A stretch of DNA of 64,000 nucleotides. It comes from DATMQA01 sp035566895 (GTDB taxonomy: Bacteria; Verrucomicrobiota; Verrucomicrobiia; Limisphaerales; UBA8199). The stretch's first letter is position 1. Every line of letters begins with the position of its first letter. Shown piece by piece: positions 1 through 8,008 of the stretch. Location of the stretch: the NCBI GenBank assembly GCA_035566895.1, contig DATMQA010000118.1, forward strand, positions 18,251 to 82,250, in the 5' to 3' direction. Made by a program: the position numbers and the translations under genes. The notes under the pieces are model-generated. The model did no database searches, was not told the DNA's origin, and was given only the letters and a program-made list of their open reading frames with translations.

Positions 1-62
1 CTCGGCACGGCTGGCAGTCCCTGAGCCAGGAGCAATGACCCGGCGAAGGCGAGCGTTTTCAC
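1..62 (-). CDS. N-terminus of an exported protein, cut by the window edge
   Basis: Reading leftward from a GTG at 62-60, the minus strand stays open to the edge and encodes VKTLAFAGSLLLAQGLPAVP, a typical signal peptide (Lys near the start, hydrophobic core, small residues before a likely cleavage site). An AGGG stretch lies about 8 bases upstream of the GTG and could serve as ribosome binding site. The gene is divergent from the AraC-type regulator at 215, so the shared region 63-214 probably holds both promoters. Only about 20 codons are visible, so the product cannot be named and the start is tentative. Confidence 0.35.
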   Translation of the reverse strand, partial: MKTLAFAGSLLLAQGLPAVP

Positions 63-214
63 TTTGCGACCCTACGCAGGCGCTCTCTCACGGGCAAGTT
101 ACGTTTTTGTGTCGAGCGACCATTCACCAGTTGTCATCAGAACGTTGCCTGCCTGGCATCTGTTCGTAACAGAGGTCTGCCAGAAAGACCCCCCGACCAG
201 CGGACTAGGCACGC

Positions 215-1033
215 ATGAAAGCCATGGGCCATTTACGAATTGAAGAGGTCAAACTCTCCCCCGGCGAGGAATGGACCCGTCAAACCGGTCCCTGGTGCTT
301 CGTGCGCGTCAGTACTGGGGCCGCCTACTGGCTGGACACGGCCAGGCCGCGCGCCCTCAACCAGGGCGAGCTGATCACTCTGGCGCCCAGCGTCAAGGCG
401 GTGATCCGTGCCAGCCAGCTTAGTGACGTGCTGTTGCACGGATTTAATTTCGCCCCGGATTTGCTCTACGGTTTTTTCACTGTGGCCGAGCGCCATTTCT
501 TCGAAAGCCCTGCCACCAGTCCAGTTGAACCCGTTCGGTTTCTGCCCTCGACGCACCCGATTAACCAACGCTTTGCTGACCTGGCAGCTCACCGCGAAGC
601 CGGCCAGGAATTGACCGAGCGAGCGGCGGTGCTGGGTTTGGCTCTAGCCTTCTTGAGCGAGGGCGCGGCGCAGGGTCTGCCCGCTGCAGTCCGCAGTTCC
701 CCTCAGGGGCGGTTCACGCAAATCGTCGCTGAAATGCCTGACATCGAACTCATTCACCAAACGCCCGAACAACTTGCGCGGCTCTGCGGTTGCAGTGCCC
801 GTCATTTCAACCGGCTGTTCCGCGAACACTTTGGCGAATCGCCCCGCGCGCGCCAGACTGATTTGCGCTTGCTCAAAGCCCGCCAGTTGCTCAGCGAAAC
901 CGACGAGAAAATCGCCCGGATTGCCCTCGACAGCGGTTACCGGAGCTTGAGTTTGTTCAACGCTCTCTTTAAACGGCGCTTCGGCGTTAGTCCCTCCGAA
1001 TGGCGGCAGCAAGTTGCGCAAAGGGCCTCTTGA
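215..1033 (+). CDS. AraC/XylS-family transcriptional regulator
   Basis: A 272-residue protein with the usual two-part AraC layout. An N-terminal cupin-like effector region covers roughly residues 1-150. The C-terminal double helix-turn-helix covers roughly 170-268, including PEQLARLCGCSARHFNRLF and the second-helix signature IARIALDSGYRSLSLFNALF followed by KRRFGVSPSEWR. The length fits the family. It acts as a DNA-binding regulator, probably of sugar-related or neighbouring genes, and it is divergent from the exported protein at the left edge. No effector can be predicted. The start at 215 was preferred, although an in-frame ATG lies three codons later at 224. No strong ribosome binding site is visible at either. 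Confidence 0.88.
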   Translation: MKAMGHLRIEEVKLSPGEEWTRQTGPWCFVRVSTGAAYWLDTARPRALNQGELITLAPSVKAVIRASQLSDVLLHGFNFAPDLLYGFFTVAERHFFESPATSPVEPVRFLPSTHPINQRFADLAAHREAGQELTERAAVLGLALAFLSEGAAQGLPAAVRSSPQGRFTQIVAEMPDIELIHQTPEQLARLCGCSARHFNRLFREHFGESPRARQTDLRLLKARQLLSETDEKIARIALDSGYRSLSLFNALFKRRFGVSPSEWRQQVAQRAS

Positions 1034-1210
1034 CAACCTGCACTTTTCAGCCATCGCTTTTCTTCCTGTCACGGAACCGACACGCCAATTTCACACTTCA
1101 TTGCTTCCGTTTCACCCGCTCGCCCGCGATAGTTTTACCGGTTCAAAGCAGGATTGATTGGTGAGTGCGCGACAAGTGTTTCTCACCTGGAATTTGAACC
1201 GAGAACGATT

Positions 1211-2146
1211 ATGAACATGATTGGCCCAATGCTCGCTGCCGAAGCTCCCGGCAATGCCATAACCTTTGCCTACCACCATCTTACCAAAGAAGGCTTCGCG
1301 ACGGTGATCGCCCTGATCTTCGTTTCCATTTTCAGTTGGACCGTGATTATCAGCAAAGCCCGCCAGCTCATTCGCGCCCGCAAAATGGGGAAGAAATTCT
1401 TCGAGGCCTACCGCGCCACCCGCGACCCGATGGATATTTTTCGCGAGAAGAAGGAATTCGATGGCGCTCCCGCCTATGAACTCTATATCACCGGCGCCGA
1501 GGAAGTGGCTTACCACTTAAAGAACAATCCGGTCGAAGTGGTCCGGGTGAAGCGAGTCACGGCTGGCAATGACCCCCACGCTGCCTTGGGTGGAGAGACC
1601 GATGTCCTGTCCCGTTCCATCTCGACCAAGATCAGCACCCCTTCGTTTGAATCGGTCCAGGTCGCCCTCGAACGCGCCGCTTCGACCGAAGCCCTTTCGC
1701 TTGAGAAAGGGATGATCATTCTCTCGACGGCGGTGGCCGGCGGACCCTTCATCGGCTTGTTCGGCACAGTCTGGGGTGTCATGGAGACCTTCTCGGGCAT
1801 TGGCCGCGCCGGCGCAGCCAGTCTCACCGCCATGGCGCCTGGCGTGGCAGCCGCGCTCCTGGCCACGGTCGCCGGCCTTTCCGTCGCGATCCCGGCGATG
1901 TTTGCCTATAACTACATGGTTACCACCATCCGCGGCATCACCCAGGAACTCGACGGCTTCTCCAGCGAATACGCCACGGAACTGGAACACAAATATGTTG
2001 ATAACCGCCCGCTGGCCGAGGAAATCCGCGACGCTTTGCAGAGTAGCGGCATGCTCCAGCCAAGAGCGCAGGTCGCGCAACCGCCGGCTATTCCTGTTCC
2101 CGTACGGAAACTCAACGCCCCACCGCAGCCCGCGTTCACAACCTGA
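1211..2146 (+). CDS. MotA/TolQ/ExbB proton-channel protein
   Basis: A 311-residue inner-membrane protein. Family members form the proton channel that energises TonB/Tol/ExbD systems. Three hydrophobic segments are visible, at about residues 30-48, 168-198 and 208-238; the last two contain the family signature GGPFIGLFGTVWGVMETFSG and the Ala/Gly-rich APGVAAALLATVAGL stretch. The reading frame is open upstream to an ATG at 1154, but the ATG at 1211 gives the conserved beginning, so I chose it. It starts a unit with exbD (2316), a TonB-like gene (2748) and a second exbD (3443). A palindromic repeat fills the 169-base gap to exbD. Confidence 0.9.
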   Translation: MNMIGPMLAAEAPGNAITFAYHHLTKEGFATVIALIFVSIFSWTVIISKARQLIRARKMGKKFFEAYRATRDPMDIFREKKEFDGAPAYELYITGAEEVAYHLKNNPVEVVRVKRVTAGNDPHAALGGETDVLSRSISTKISTPSFESVQVALERAASTEALSLEKGMIILSTAVAGGPFIGLFGTVWGVMETFSGIGRAGAASLTAMAPGVAAALLATVAGLSVAIPAMFAYNYMVTTIRGITQELDGFSSEYATELEHKYVDNRPLAEEIRDALQSSGMLQPRAQVAQPPAIPVPVRKLNAPPQPAFTT

Positions 2147-2151
2147 ACGAA

Positions 2152-2304
2152 AAACCACCAATGGACACAAATGGAGTCGGCTCAGGGCGCTCATGGCCCA
2201 AAAATGGGGAAAACGATCGTTTCTCGGGAGTCGTGGCGCCGTTAGCGGGAGCCCCGCCCGTGCCCCCGTTTCCATTCGTGTCTGTTCGTGTCCATTCGTG
2301 GTTT
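2152..2304. repeat. Palindromic intergenic element with GGACACRAATGG-type arms
   Basis: Imperfect inverted arms at 2152-2175 and 2281-2304 match at about 20 of 24 positions (AAACCACCAATGGACAC against AAACCACGAATGGACAC). They bracket a spacer of about 105 bases. The element begins five bases after the stop of the TolQ/ExbB gene and ends 11 bases before exbD. The same word recurs at about 13646-13675 inside the sigma-like pseudogene. No coding capacity is evident in the spacer. Confidence 0.6.
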
Positions 2305-2315
2305 GAACTGATGAA

Positions 2316-2744
2316 ATGAAAAAATGTTCCAAAAGCGCACACCACGCCCTGGCCGAGTTGAACATCACTCCGCTGCTGGATCTGGCCTTTGTGCTCCTGG
2401 TCATTTTCATCATCACCACCACGCCCGTGGTCAACGACCTCGATGTCGATCTGCCTTCGGCCGCCAAACGGCCCAAGGACCCCAAACCCAAAGTCAACTA
2501 TGTCACCGTCGAGAGCACCGGCCGCATGTTCTTGAACCGGGATCCGGTCGATCTCGCCTCGTTGCAGGAAAAGGTCGTCGCCCTCCGCATGGACGAACCG
2601 GACCTCAACATCGTCATTCGCGGTTCGGCCCGGACCAAATATCAGCACATCGTCGGCATCATGGACATGCTTCAACAGGCCAACGTCGGCAAAGTCAATC
2701 TCGCCACCGAATCTTTCCCGGATGGCGCAGCCGCAAAGGAGTAG
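2316..2744 (+). CDS. ExbD/TolR-family protein (first copy)
   Basis: A 142-residue protein with the ExbD/TolR layout: a short cytoplasmic N-terminus, one membrane helix (about residues 21-40, LDLAFVLLVIFIITT) and a periplasmic domain. Asp22 sits where the proton-conducting aspartate of the family lies. Such proteins pair with the TolQ/ExbB channel just upstream and transmit the proton-motive force to a TonB-like partner. The end is three bases before the TonB-like gene at 2748, so the two are almost certainly co-translated. A paralogue with the same N-terminal pattern follows at 3443. Confidence 0.9.
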   Translation: MKKCSKSAHHALAELNITPLLDLAFVLLVIFIITTTPVVNDLDVDLPSAAKRPKDPKPKVNYVTVESTGRMFLNRDPVDLASLQEKVVALRMDEPDLNIVIRGSARTKYQHIVGIMDMLQQANVGKVNLATESFPDGAAAKE

Positions 2745-2747
2745 CGT

Positions 2748-3446
2748 ATGGAACACCTCGAGCACCGCAGAAAACGGAATTCGTCAAAGATTAACCTGAT
2801 CATTTCGTTCACCTTCCACACCATCGTAGTGGTGGCAGTGGTTTTCCTTGCCGCGCGCGAAGGCATCTTGGGCAAAAAGCTCAAGGAACTCACCGTGACC
2901 ATGGCGCCGAAGGAGAAGAAACCCGAACCGCCCAAGCCCAAAGTGCCCGAGCCGAAGCTCGACACGCCCAAACCTGCCAATACGCCCAAGCTTGCGGTGG
3001 CCCCTCCGCCCGTCCAGACGGCTCGGGCTGCCGCGCCGCCACCGGTTGACGTTCCGGCGGCTGTCGCGCCGGCGGCCGCAGTTCTGCCGGATATGACCTT
3101 CAACGATGGCGCGCGCGAAGTCCAAACCGTCTCCGATCCCAACGCCCTGTACAAAGGCCTGGTCGAGCACGCGCTGCGGTCCCGTTGGAACCGGCCGGAG
3201 GACATGGCCGACGACAGCTTCATTGCAGAAGTGGAACTGAGCATCGACGCCCAGGGCAACGTCACTGGCTCGCGCTGGCTGAAAGGTTCTGGCAATAGCC
3301 GCTGGGACAACGCCGTCAAGTCTGCCGTCGCCGCCACCAAAGTCATCAGCCGCCCCCCGCCCAAAGGGTTCCCCGCCGCCTTCGTCGCGCGCTTTGACGT
3401 GGAAAGCCTCCGGACGGAGGAAGTGGCGCAGCTTAATCCGCGGTGA
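2748..3446 (+). CDS. TonB-like energy-transducing protein
   Basis: A 232-residue protein. A basic N-terminus and one membrane helix (about residues 17-35) are followed by a Pro/Lys-rich periplasmic spacer (about 55-105, repeated KPEPPKPK-type units) and a C-terminal domain (about 130-232) with the TonB/TolA-like pattern VELSIDAQGNVTGSRWLKGS. It is expected to link the ExbB/ExbD motor to an outer-membrane partner. The stop codon overlaps the GTG start of the second exbD by four bases (GTGA), showing tight coupling. Whether it acts as TonB or TolA cannot be decided; no TolB or Pal gene is nearby. Confidence 0.8.
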   Translation: MEHLEHRRKRNSSKINLIISFTFHTIVVVAVVFLAAREGILGKKLKELTVTMAPKEKKPEPPKPKVPEPKLDTPKPANTPKLAVAPPPVQTARAAAPPPVDVPAAVAPAAAVLPDMTFNDGAREVQTVSDPNALYKGLVEHALRSRWNRPEDMADDSFIAEVELSIDAQGNVTGSRWLKGSGNSRWDNAVKSAVAATKVISRPPPKGFPAAFVARFDVESLRTEEVAQLNPR

Positions 3447-3853
3447 AAAAGTTTTCCAAAGGCCATCACAGCTCGCTTAACGAGCTGAATATCACGCCGT
3501 TGCTGGATTTGGCGTTCGTGCTGTTGGTGATCTTCATCATCACCACCCCCCAGTTGTCCAACGATCTGGAGATGAACCTGCCGTCGCCCAAAAAAGAAAA
3601 CGCCCCCAAACCGCCGCCTAAAATCAACCGCATTCTCGTCAGCGCTGTCGGGCAAATCACCTTCAATGACCAGCCGATCGAATTACCCGCGCTCAAGGAG
3701 ACACTCGTCAGGCTCAAGGCCGGTGACCCCGACACCAGCGTGGTCGTGCGCGGCGCGGCCGAGGTCGATTACCAGCGCGTCATCGGCGTGCTGGACGCCC
3801 TTCAGCAAGCAGATATCACAAAAGTGGGCCTTGCCACCGAAACCGCGCCGTAG
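3443..3853 (+). CDS. ExbD/TolR-family protein (second copy)
   Basis: A 136-residue paralogue of the protein at 2316. It has the same N-terminal pattern (LNELNITPLLDLAFVLLVIF), the same membrane helix and the conserved Asp22, with a divergent periplasmic part. It starts at a GTG that overlaps the stop of the TonB-like gene. Two ExbD proteins with one channel and one TonB is a known arrangement in some bacteria, where the second ExbD can be required for a subset of substrates. That role is inference here. It is followed immediately by a palindromic element and then the porin gene. Confidence 0.88.
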   Translation: MKKFSKGHHSSLNELNITPLLDLAFVLLVIFIITTPQLSNDLEMNLPSPKKENAPKPPPKINRILVSAVGQITFNDQPIELPALKETLVRLKAGDPDTSVVVRGAAEVDYQRVIGVLDALQQADITKVGLATETAP

Positions 3854-3859
3854 GTCGGT

Positions 3860-3994
3860 CAGTGCCTGCGGGCGGAGCGCGGACATTCCTGTCCGCAGCA
3901 ACTTCCGAACGCCAGCTCGGCTTGGATTTGCCGCCAACTTCGCGAGTAAAACATTCCTGCGGGCAGGAATGTGCGCGCTCCGCCCGCAGGCACT
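3860..3994. repeat. Palindromic intergenic element with nested hairpins
   Basis: The arms 3860-3897 and 3957-3994 are inverted copies matching at about 36 of 38 positions (CAGTGCCTGCGGGCGGAGCG at the outer end). Each arm also folds on itself: GCGGACA-TTCC-TGTCCGC in the left arm and CATTCCTGC-GG-GCAGGAATG in the right. The element starts six bases after the second exbD stop. It may act as a transcription terminator or REP-like element between the exbD and porin genes; no T-tract follows. It accounts for most of the 3854-4167 gap. Confidence 0.75.
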
Positions 3995-4086
3995 GAGAAG
4001 CGGGTTCAAAAATGTCTTCGGGCAGAAAAGCAAGGTAGCCCCATTCCATCACTCCAGAACACCCCACCTGGGTGTCGTCACACAAT

Positions 4087-4117
4087 CGTAACATAACGGA
4101 CGCCATTCCGTAACATA
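4087..4117 (+). promoter_or_regulatory. Direct repeat upstream of the porin, candidate regulator site
   Basis: CGTAACATA occurs twice, at 4087-4095 and 4109-4117, with starts 22 bases apart (about two helical turns). It lies about 50 bases upstream of the porin start. The GTAAC core also forms the array in front of pstS. A shared phosphate-responsive regulator is possible, but the word does not match the enterobacterial Pho box. Confidence 0.35.
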
Positions 4118-4167
4118 GGTCCTTCAGGTTTTGCCGATGGTTCGGATAACGCAAAACAACTAGCTCA

Positions 4168-5589
4168 ATGAAAAGAACACTATACTGCAAACTCATCGCC
4201 TTGGTCTCGCTAGCCGCCGCCATCGCCTCGCAGGCGCAAACTCAAAAGCTCTCACCCGAGGCCCTGCTCGATAAACTCGTCAAGAAAGGGGTGCTTACCG
4301 ATCAGGAAGCCCAGGAATTGATGACCGACGGCACCCAAACCAACCTCCCCAGCGCGTCGAAATGGAAAATCAACGACGCCATCAAGAGCATCCAATTGTT
4401 CGGCGATGTGCGGTTCCGCTATGAATATCGGGCCGCGGAAAACCCGGGCCCGGCCTCCGGCGCCGCCGGCAACACCTATTACCGCGACCGCTTTCGCTAT
4501 GCCCTCCGCGCCGGCTTGCGCGGCGATTTGTTTGACGATTTCTATTATGGCCTGCGCCTGGAGACCTCCAGCAATCCGCGTTCCCCATGGGTCACCTTCG
4601 GCGACGATACCGCCAGCACCCCCTCGGCCAAGACCAGCGACGGCGTCAACGTCGGCCAAATTTATCTCGGCTGGAAGCCGACCGACTGGTACGAGATGAC
4701 CGTCGGCAAAATGCCCATGCCCCTTTACATCGATCCGATGCTTTGGGACTCCGACATTAATCCCGAAGGCGCCGTCGAGAAGTTCAAGCACTCCCTGGGC
4801 AACGTCGGTTTGTTCGCCAACTTCGGCCAGTTCATTTACCAGGACACCGACCCGGACCACGGCCTGCCTTCAAGCGATACCTTCCTGCTGGCTTGGCAAG
4901 TCGGCGCGAACATCAACCTCGCTAAAGACCTGTCCTTCAAAATCGCGCCCGTGCTCTATAACTATACTGGTGTGGGACAGAAAAACGGGTTGAACCAGCC
5001 CTTTGTTGGGGAGGGTAACGCGCTGGGTCTTAACACCAACACCGCAGCCGCGTTCAACCAGTCCGGCATCAATGATCTGCTGGTGCTCGAAGTGCCCGCC
5101 GAATTCAATTTCAAGGTCGGCAAGTACGGGGCGCGTGTGTTCGGCGATTTTGCCTATAATTTCGAGGGCGATGACCGTGCGCGGGCAGCAGCGGCCGCGG
5201 CAGGCCCGGCCATCCTGCCTCAGGCATTCACCGGCGAAAACAAGGCTTACCAGGCCGGTGTCGCTTTCGGCAACCTGGGCCTCGTCTATGGCCAGACCGC
5301 CAGGAAAAACACCTGGGAAGCTCGAGCCTACTGGCAGCACGTCGAGCAATACGCGGCGGACGTGAACCTGCTGGATTCCGATTTCTTCGAGGGCCGCGGC
5401 AATCTCGAAGGCTTCTACAGCGCCTTCGCCTATAGCCTCACCGACGCCATCATCGGCACCGTTCGCTACGGTTACGCCAATCGCATCAACAACAACCTCG
5501 GCACCGGCGGCAACAACCCCGACCTGCCGACTCTTAATCCCATACGCAACTACCACATCCTCCAACTCGATGTAACCTGGAGATTCTAG
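4168..5589 (+). CDS. Putative outer-membrane porin
   Basis: A 473-residue exported protein. A signal peptide covers about residues 1-24 (MKRTLYCKLIALVSLAAAIA). A short helical segment (LSPEALLDKLVKKGVLTDQEAQELM, in two parts around residues 29-53) precedes a beta-rich region ending in an aromatic terminal strand (LDVTWRF), as expected for an outer-membrane barrel. This layout is typical of putative porins of Verrucomicrobiota and Bacteroidota. Its place directly before pstS suggests a channel for phosphate or another anion, but no selectivity residues can be identified. The start is well supported by the signal peptide. Confidence 0.8.
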   Translation: MKRTLYCKLIALVSLAAAIASQAQTQKLSPEALLDKLVKKGVLTDQEAQELMTDGTQTNLPSASKWKINDAIKSIQLFGDVRFRYEYRAAENPGPASGAAGNTYYRDRFRYALRAGLRGDLFDDFYYGLRLETSSNPRSPWVTFGDDTASTPSAKTSDGVNVGQIYLGWKPTDWYEMTVGKMPMPLYIDPMLWDSDINPEGAVEKFKHSLGNVGLFANFGQFIYQDTDPDHGLPSSDTFLLAWQVGANINLAKDLSFKIAPVLYNYTGVGQKNGLNQPFVGEGNALGLNTNTAAAFNQSGINDLLVLEVPAEFNFKVGKYGARVFGDFAYNFEGDDRARAAAAAAGPAILPQAFTGENKAYQAGVAFGNLGLVYGQTARKNTWEARAYWQHVEQYAADVNLLDSDFFEGRGNLEGFYSAFAYSLTDAIIGTVRYGYANRINNNLGTGGNNPDLPTLNPIRNYHILQLDVTWRF

Positions 5590-5651
5590 TTCGAGGCTTC
5601 ACGCACCGAAAACCAGGCGGGCTGACCGCGTGCTCACAATGTTACCTCATT

Positions 5652-5711
5652 GTAACTTTGCATCCAGGTAACCATGCAACTATGTAACCTCGTAACCAGT
5701 AACTCAGTAAC
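5652..5711 (+). promoter_or_regulatory. Phased GTAAC array upstream of pstS
   Basis: GTAAC (once GCAAC) occurs at 5652, 5668, 5676, 5684, 5692, 5699 and 5707, mostly at 8-base spacing. A GTTAC in the opposite sense lies at 5641. The array ends 16 bases before the preferred pstS start. It may be a multi-site operator or a degenerate tandem repeat of the kind that forms the arms of the neighbouring palindromic elements. It is not the 11-base spacing of a classical Pho box. Confidence 0.45.
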
Positions 5712-5727
5712 GTTAACCAAATCAAAC

Positions 5728-6741
5728 ATGAGAACATTCGCTTTGGGTCTTTTTACCGCCGCCGGCTTGCTGGCGGCACAGACTGGCGCGCTCGGCCAGA
5801 TGCTTATCAACGGGGCCGGTGCCACGTTTCCCTATCCGATTTATTCAAAATGGTTCGATCAATACGCCAAAGTCGATCCGTCCGTCCGCTTTAATTACCA
5901 GTCCATCGGTTCCGGTGGCGGCCAGAAACAGATTCTGGCCGAGACAGTCGATTTCGGTGCGTCTGACGGCCCGATGAGCGACGACAATCTTTCCAAGGCG
6001 CCCGGAAAGATCCTGCATATTCCAACGGTCGCCGGCGCAGTCGTGGTGACCTACAACCTCCCCGGCAGCCCCAAACTCAAGCTCGACGGCCCGGCCATCG
6101 CCGATATCTTTATGGGCAAGCTCACTAAATGGAATGATAAGCGCATCGCGGAGTTGAATCCCGGCGTGAAGTTGCCCGACACCGACCTCGTGGTCGTGCA
6201 TCGTTCGGACGGCAGCGGCACGAGCTATATCTTTACTGATTACCTCAGCAGCGTCAGCCCGACTTGGGAGAAAGAGGTCGGGCGCAATACTTCGGTCAAA
6301 TGGCCGGCCGGCCTCGGCGCCAAAGGCAATGAAGGCGTCGCCGGCCAGGTCAAACAATTGCCCGGCACGATCGGCTATGTGGAACTGGCTTATGCCCACC
6401 AGAATAAACTGCCCTCTGCCGAAGTTAAAAATGCCGCCGGCAATTTCATCACGCCCTCGGCCGAAGCCGTCACCGAGGCCCTGGCCGCCGCCAAGGTGCC
6501 GGACGATTTCCGCTTCTCGATGGTCAATGCGGCCGGCGACAAGGCGTATCCCATTGCCGGCGCCACCTGGCTGTTGGTCTATGAGCAGCAAAAAGACCCT
6601 GCCAAAGGCAGGAAGCTGGTCGAGTTCCTCGACTGGGCGCTGACCAGGGGTGAAGGCATGACCTCAGCCTTGGATTACGCGTCCTTGCCGGAGAGCCTTC
6701 AGAAGCGGGTGTTGGAAAAGATCAAAACCATCAAATACTAA
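5728..6741 (+). CDS. pstS: Phosphate ABC transporter, substrate-binding protein
   Basis: A 337-residue periplasmic phosphate-binding protein. The start at 5728 gives a clean signal peptide (MRTFALGLFTAAGLLAAQTG). The frame is open back to 5674, but that part is only the GTAAC repeat. Family hallmarks are INGAGATFPYPIYSKWF near the mature N-terminus, the SIGSGGGQKQI loop, VDFGASDGPM and the phosphate-contacting HRSDGSGTSYIFTDYL segment. It delivers phosphate to PstCA and is encoded first in the unit pstS-pstC-pstA-pstB-phoU, behind the porin. No phoB/phoR pair is adjacent. Confidence 0.95.
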   Translation: MRTFALGLFTAAGLLAAQTGALGQMLINGAGATFPYPIYSKWFDQYAKVDPSVRFNYQSIGSGGGQKQILAETVDFGASDGPMSDDNLSKAPGKILHIPTVAGAVVVTYNLPGSPKLKLDGPAIADIFMGKLTKWNDKRIAELNPGVKLPDTDLVVVHRSDGSGTSYIFTDYLSSVSPTWEKEVGRNTSVKWPAGLGAKGNEGVAGQVKQLPGTIGYVELAYAHQNKLPSAEVKNAAGNFITPSAEAVTEALAAAKVPDDFRFSMVNAAGDKAYPIAGATWLLVYEQQKDPAKGRKLVEFLDWALTRGEGMTSALDYASLPESLQKRVLEKIKTIKY

Positions 6742-6773
6742 CGAGCCGGAAAGTAGTCGCCATGACGTTGAAC

Positions 6774-6837
6774 TTACAATTTGCGACTGACGAAGTTTCG
6801 CCGAAAGCCCGCATAAATCGTATATCGTAAATCGTAA
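6774..6837. repeat. Small inverted repeat between pstS and pstC
   Basis: TTACAATTTGCGA at 6774-6786 is inverted at 6825-6837 (TCGTAAATCGTAA), matching at 11 of 13 positions. The right arm is part of a short tandem run (TCGTAtATCGTAAATCGTAAAT, roughly 8-base units, 6818-6839). It sits between the pstS stop and the pstC start and resembles the other operon-gap palindromes in the window. Confidence 0.4.
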
Positions 6838-6866
6838 ATTCATGCCGCCTTAGAGCGTGATTTGAG

Positions 6867-7838
6867 ATGAATCTCAGTACGGACACTCGCCTCTTTGTGA
6901 AGCCCCAAAGCCTGGTGGCCGGGGCGGTAGGGGAGCGCGCCTTCAGATGGCTGACGCTGGTGATGGCGCTGGCGGTTTTCGTGCTGATTGTGCTGATCGG
7001 TTACGAGTTGGCCCACGGCTCCCACCTGGCGTTGCGCAAGTTTGGCTGGCGCTTTATCACCAGTACGGAGTGGGACCCCGTCAACGAACAGTTCGGCGCG
7101 TTGCCCTTCATCTTCGGCACACTGGTCTCCTCGGCTATTGCCCTCCTCATTGCTGTGCCGTTGAGCATCGCCACGGCCGTTTATCTGACCGAGCTGGCGC
7201 CACAATGGTCGCGCCAGGTGTTGACCATGTTCATCGAGTTGCTCGCCGCCGTGCCCAGCGTCATCCTCGGTCTCTGGGGCATTTTTGTGATGGTTCCGTG
7301 GTTGCGCGAGAATTTGTTTCCCTGGCTGCGCGGCGCGTTCGGTTCTCTCCCGCTGTTCAAGGGACCGATCTACGGAGTGAGCGTGCTGGCGGGCGGCATC
7401 ATCATTGCCATTATGATCCTGCCCATCATCACCTCGGTTTCCCGGGAAATCCTGCGCTCCGTGCCCGGCCTCCAACGAGAGGCGGCCTATGCTCTCGGCG
7501 CCACCCGATGGGAGGTGACGCGTATCGCCGTGTTGAGCTATGCCAAAAAGGGGCTCTTCGGCGCCGTCATTCTGGGCCTGGGCCGCGCCCTGGGTGAGAC
7601 CATGGCCGTAACCATGGTCATCGGCAACCGGCCCGAGATTGCTGCTTCGCTCTTTGCTCCAAGTTATACGCTCGCGAGCGTGGTCGCCAATGAGTTTACG
7701 GAGGCCACCACCGACATCTACCTCCACTCGCTTTTCGAAATCGGCCTGGTCCTGCTGGGCGTGACGGTCCTCGTCAACGCCTTGGCCCAGCTCCTCCTTA
7801 AAACCTTTGCCGGCCCGGGCGTCAAACCGCAGCACTAG
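6867..7838 (+). CDS. pstC: Phosphate ABC transporter permease PstC
   Basis: A 323-residue inner-membrane permease with about six hydrophobic segments. The first is near residues 30-50, and the binding-protein-dependent transport domain follows from about 85 onward. The loop REAAYALGATRWEVTRIAVL matches the EAA motif that contacts PstB. The TSTEWDPVNEQFGALPFIFG segment is typical of PstC. It forms the phosphate channel with PstA. A palindromic repeat of GGATGATGG words fills the 170-base gap before pstA. Confidence 0.93.
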   Translation: MNLSTDTRLFVKPQSLVAGAVGERAFRWLTLVMALAVFVLIVLIGYELAHGSHLALRKFGWRFITSTEWDPVNEQFGALPFIFGTLVSSAIALLIAVPLSIATAVYLTELAPQWSRQVLTMFIELLAAVPSVILGLWGIFVMVPWLRENLFPWLRGAFGSLPLFKGPIYGVSVLAGGIIIAIMILPIITSVSREILRSVPGLQREAAYALGATRWEVTRIAVLSYAKKGLFGAVILGLGRALGETMAVTMVIGNRPEIAASLFAPSYTLASVVANEFTEATTDIYLHSLFEIGLVLLGVTVLVNALAQLLLKTFAGPGVKPQH

Positions 7839-7840
7839 AC

Positions 7841-7998
7841 GGATGATGGATGATGCACCACATAAATCTTTGCAAATCATGAAGATTGGTTTTGACCACG
7901 TATCCCGAGTTGGAACAATCGCGCCGGGATTTGTGGGCGCTTTGCTTCCGTCGCGATATTCCGCTAGGCCATCATCCATCATCCATCATCCACCATCC
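7841..7998. repeat. Palindromic element with GATGGAT arms between pstC and pstA
   Basis: GGATGATGGATGATG at 7841-7855 is mirrored by 7970-7998, a longer run of CATCATC units. The element starts two bases after the pstC stop and ends 11 bases before the preferred pstA start. A spacer of about 115 bases shows no convincing gene. The design matches the other palindromic elements although the arm sequence is different. Confidence 0.6.
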
Positions 7999-8008
7999 TC
8001 TTTTGCTG

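Noticed and set aside
7841..7998. The GATGGAT repeats as a CRISPR array
   Set aside because: The repeats are contiguous 7-base units without unique spacers, and no cas genes are present.
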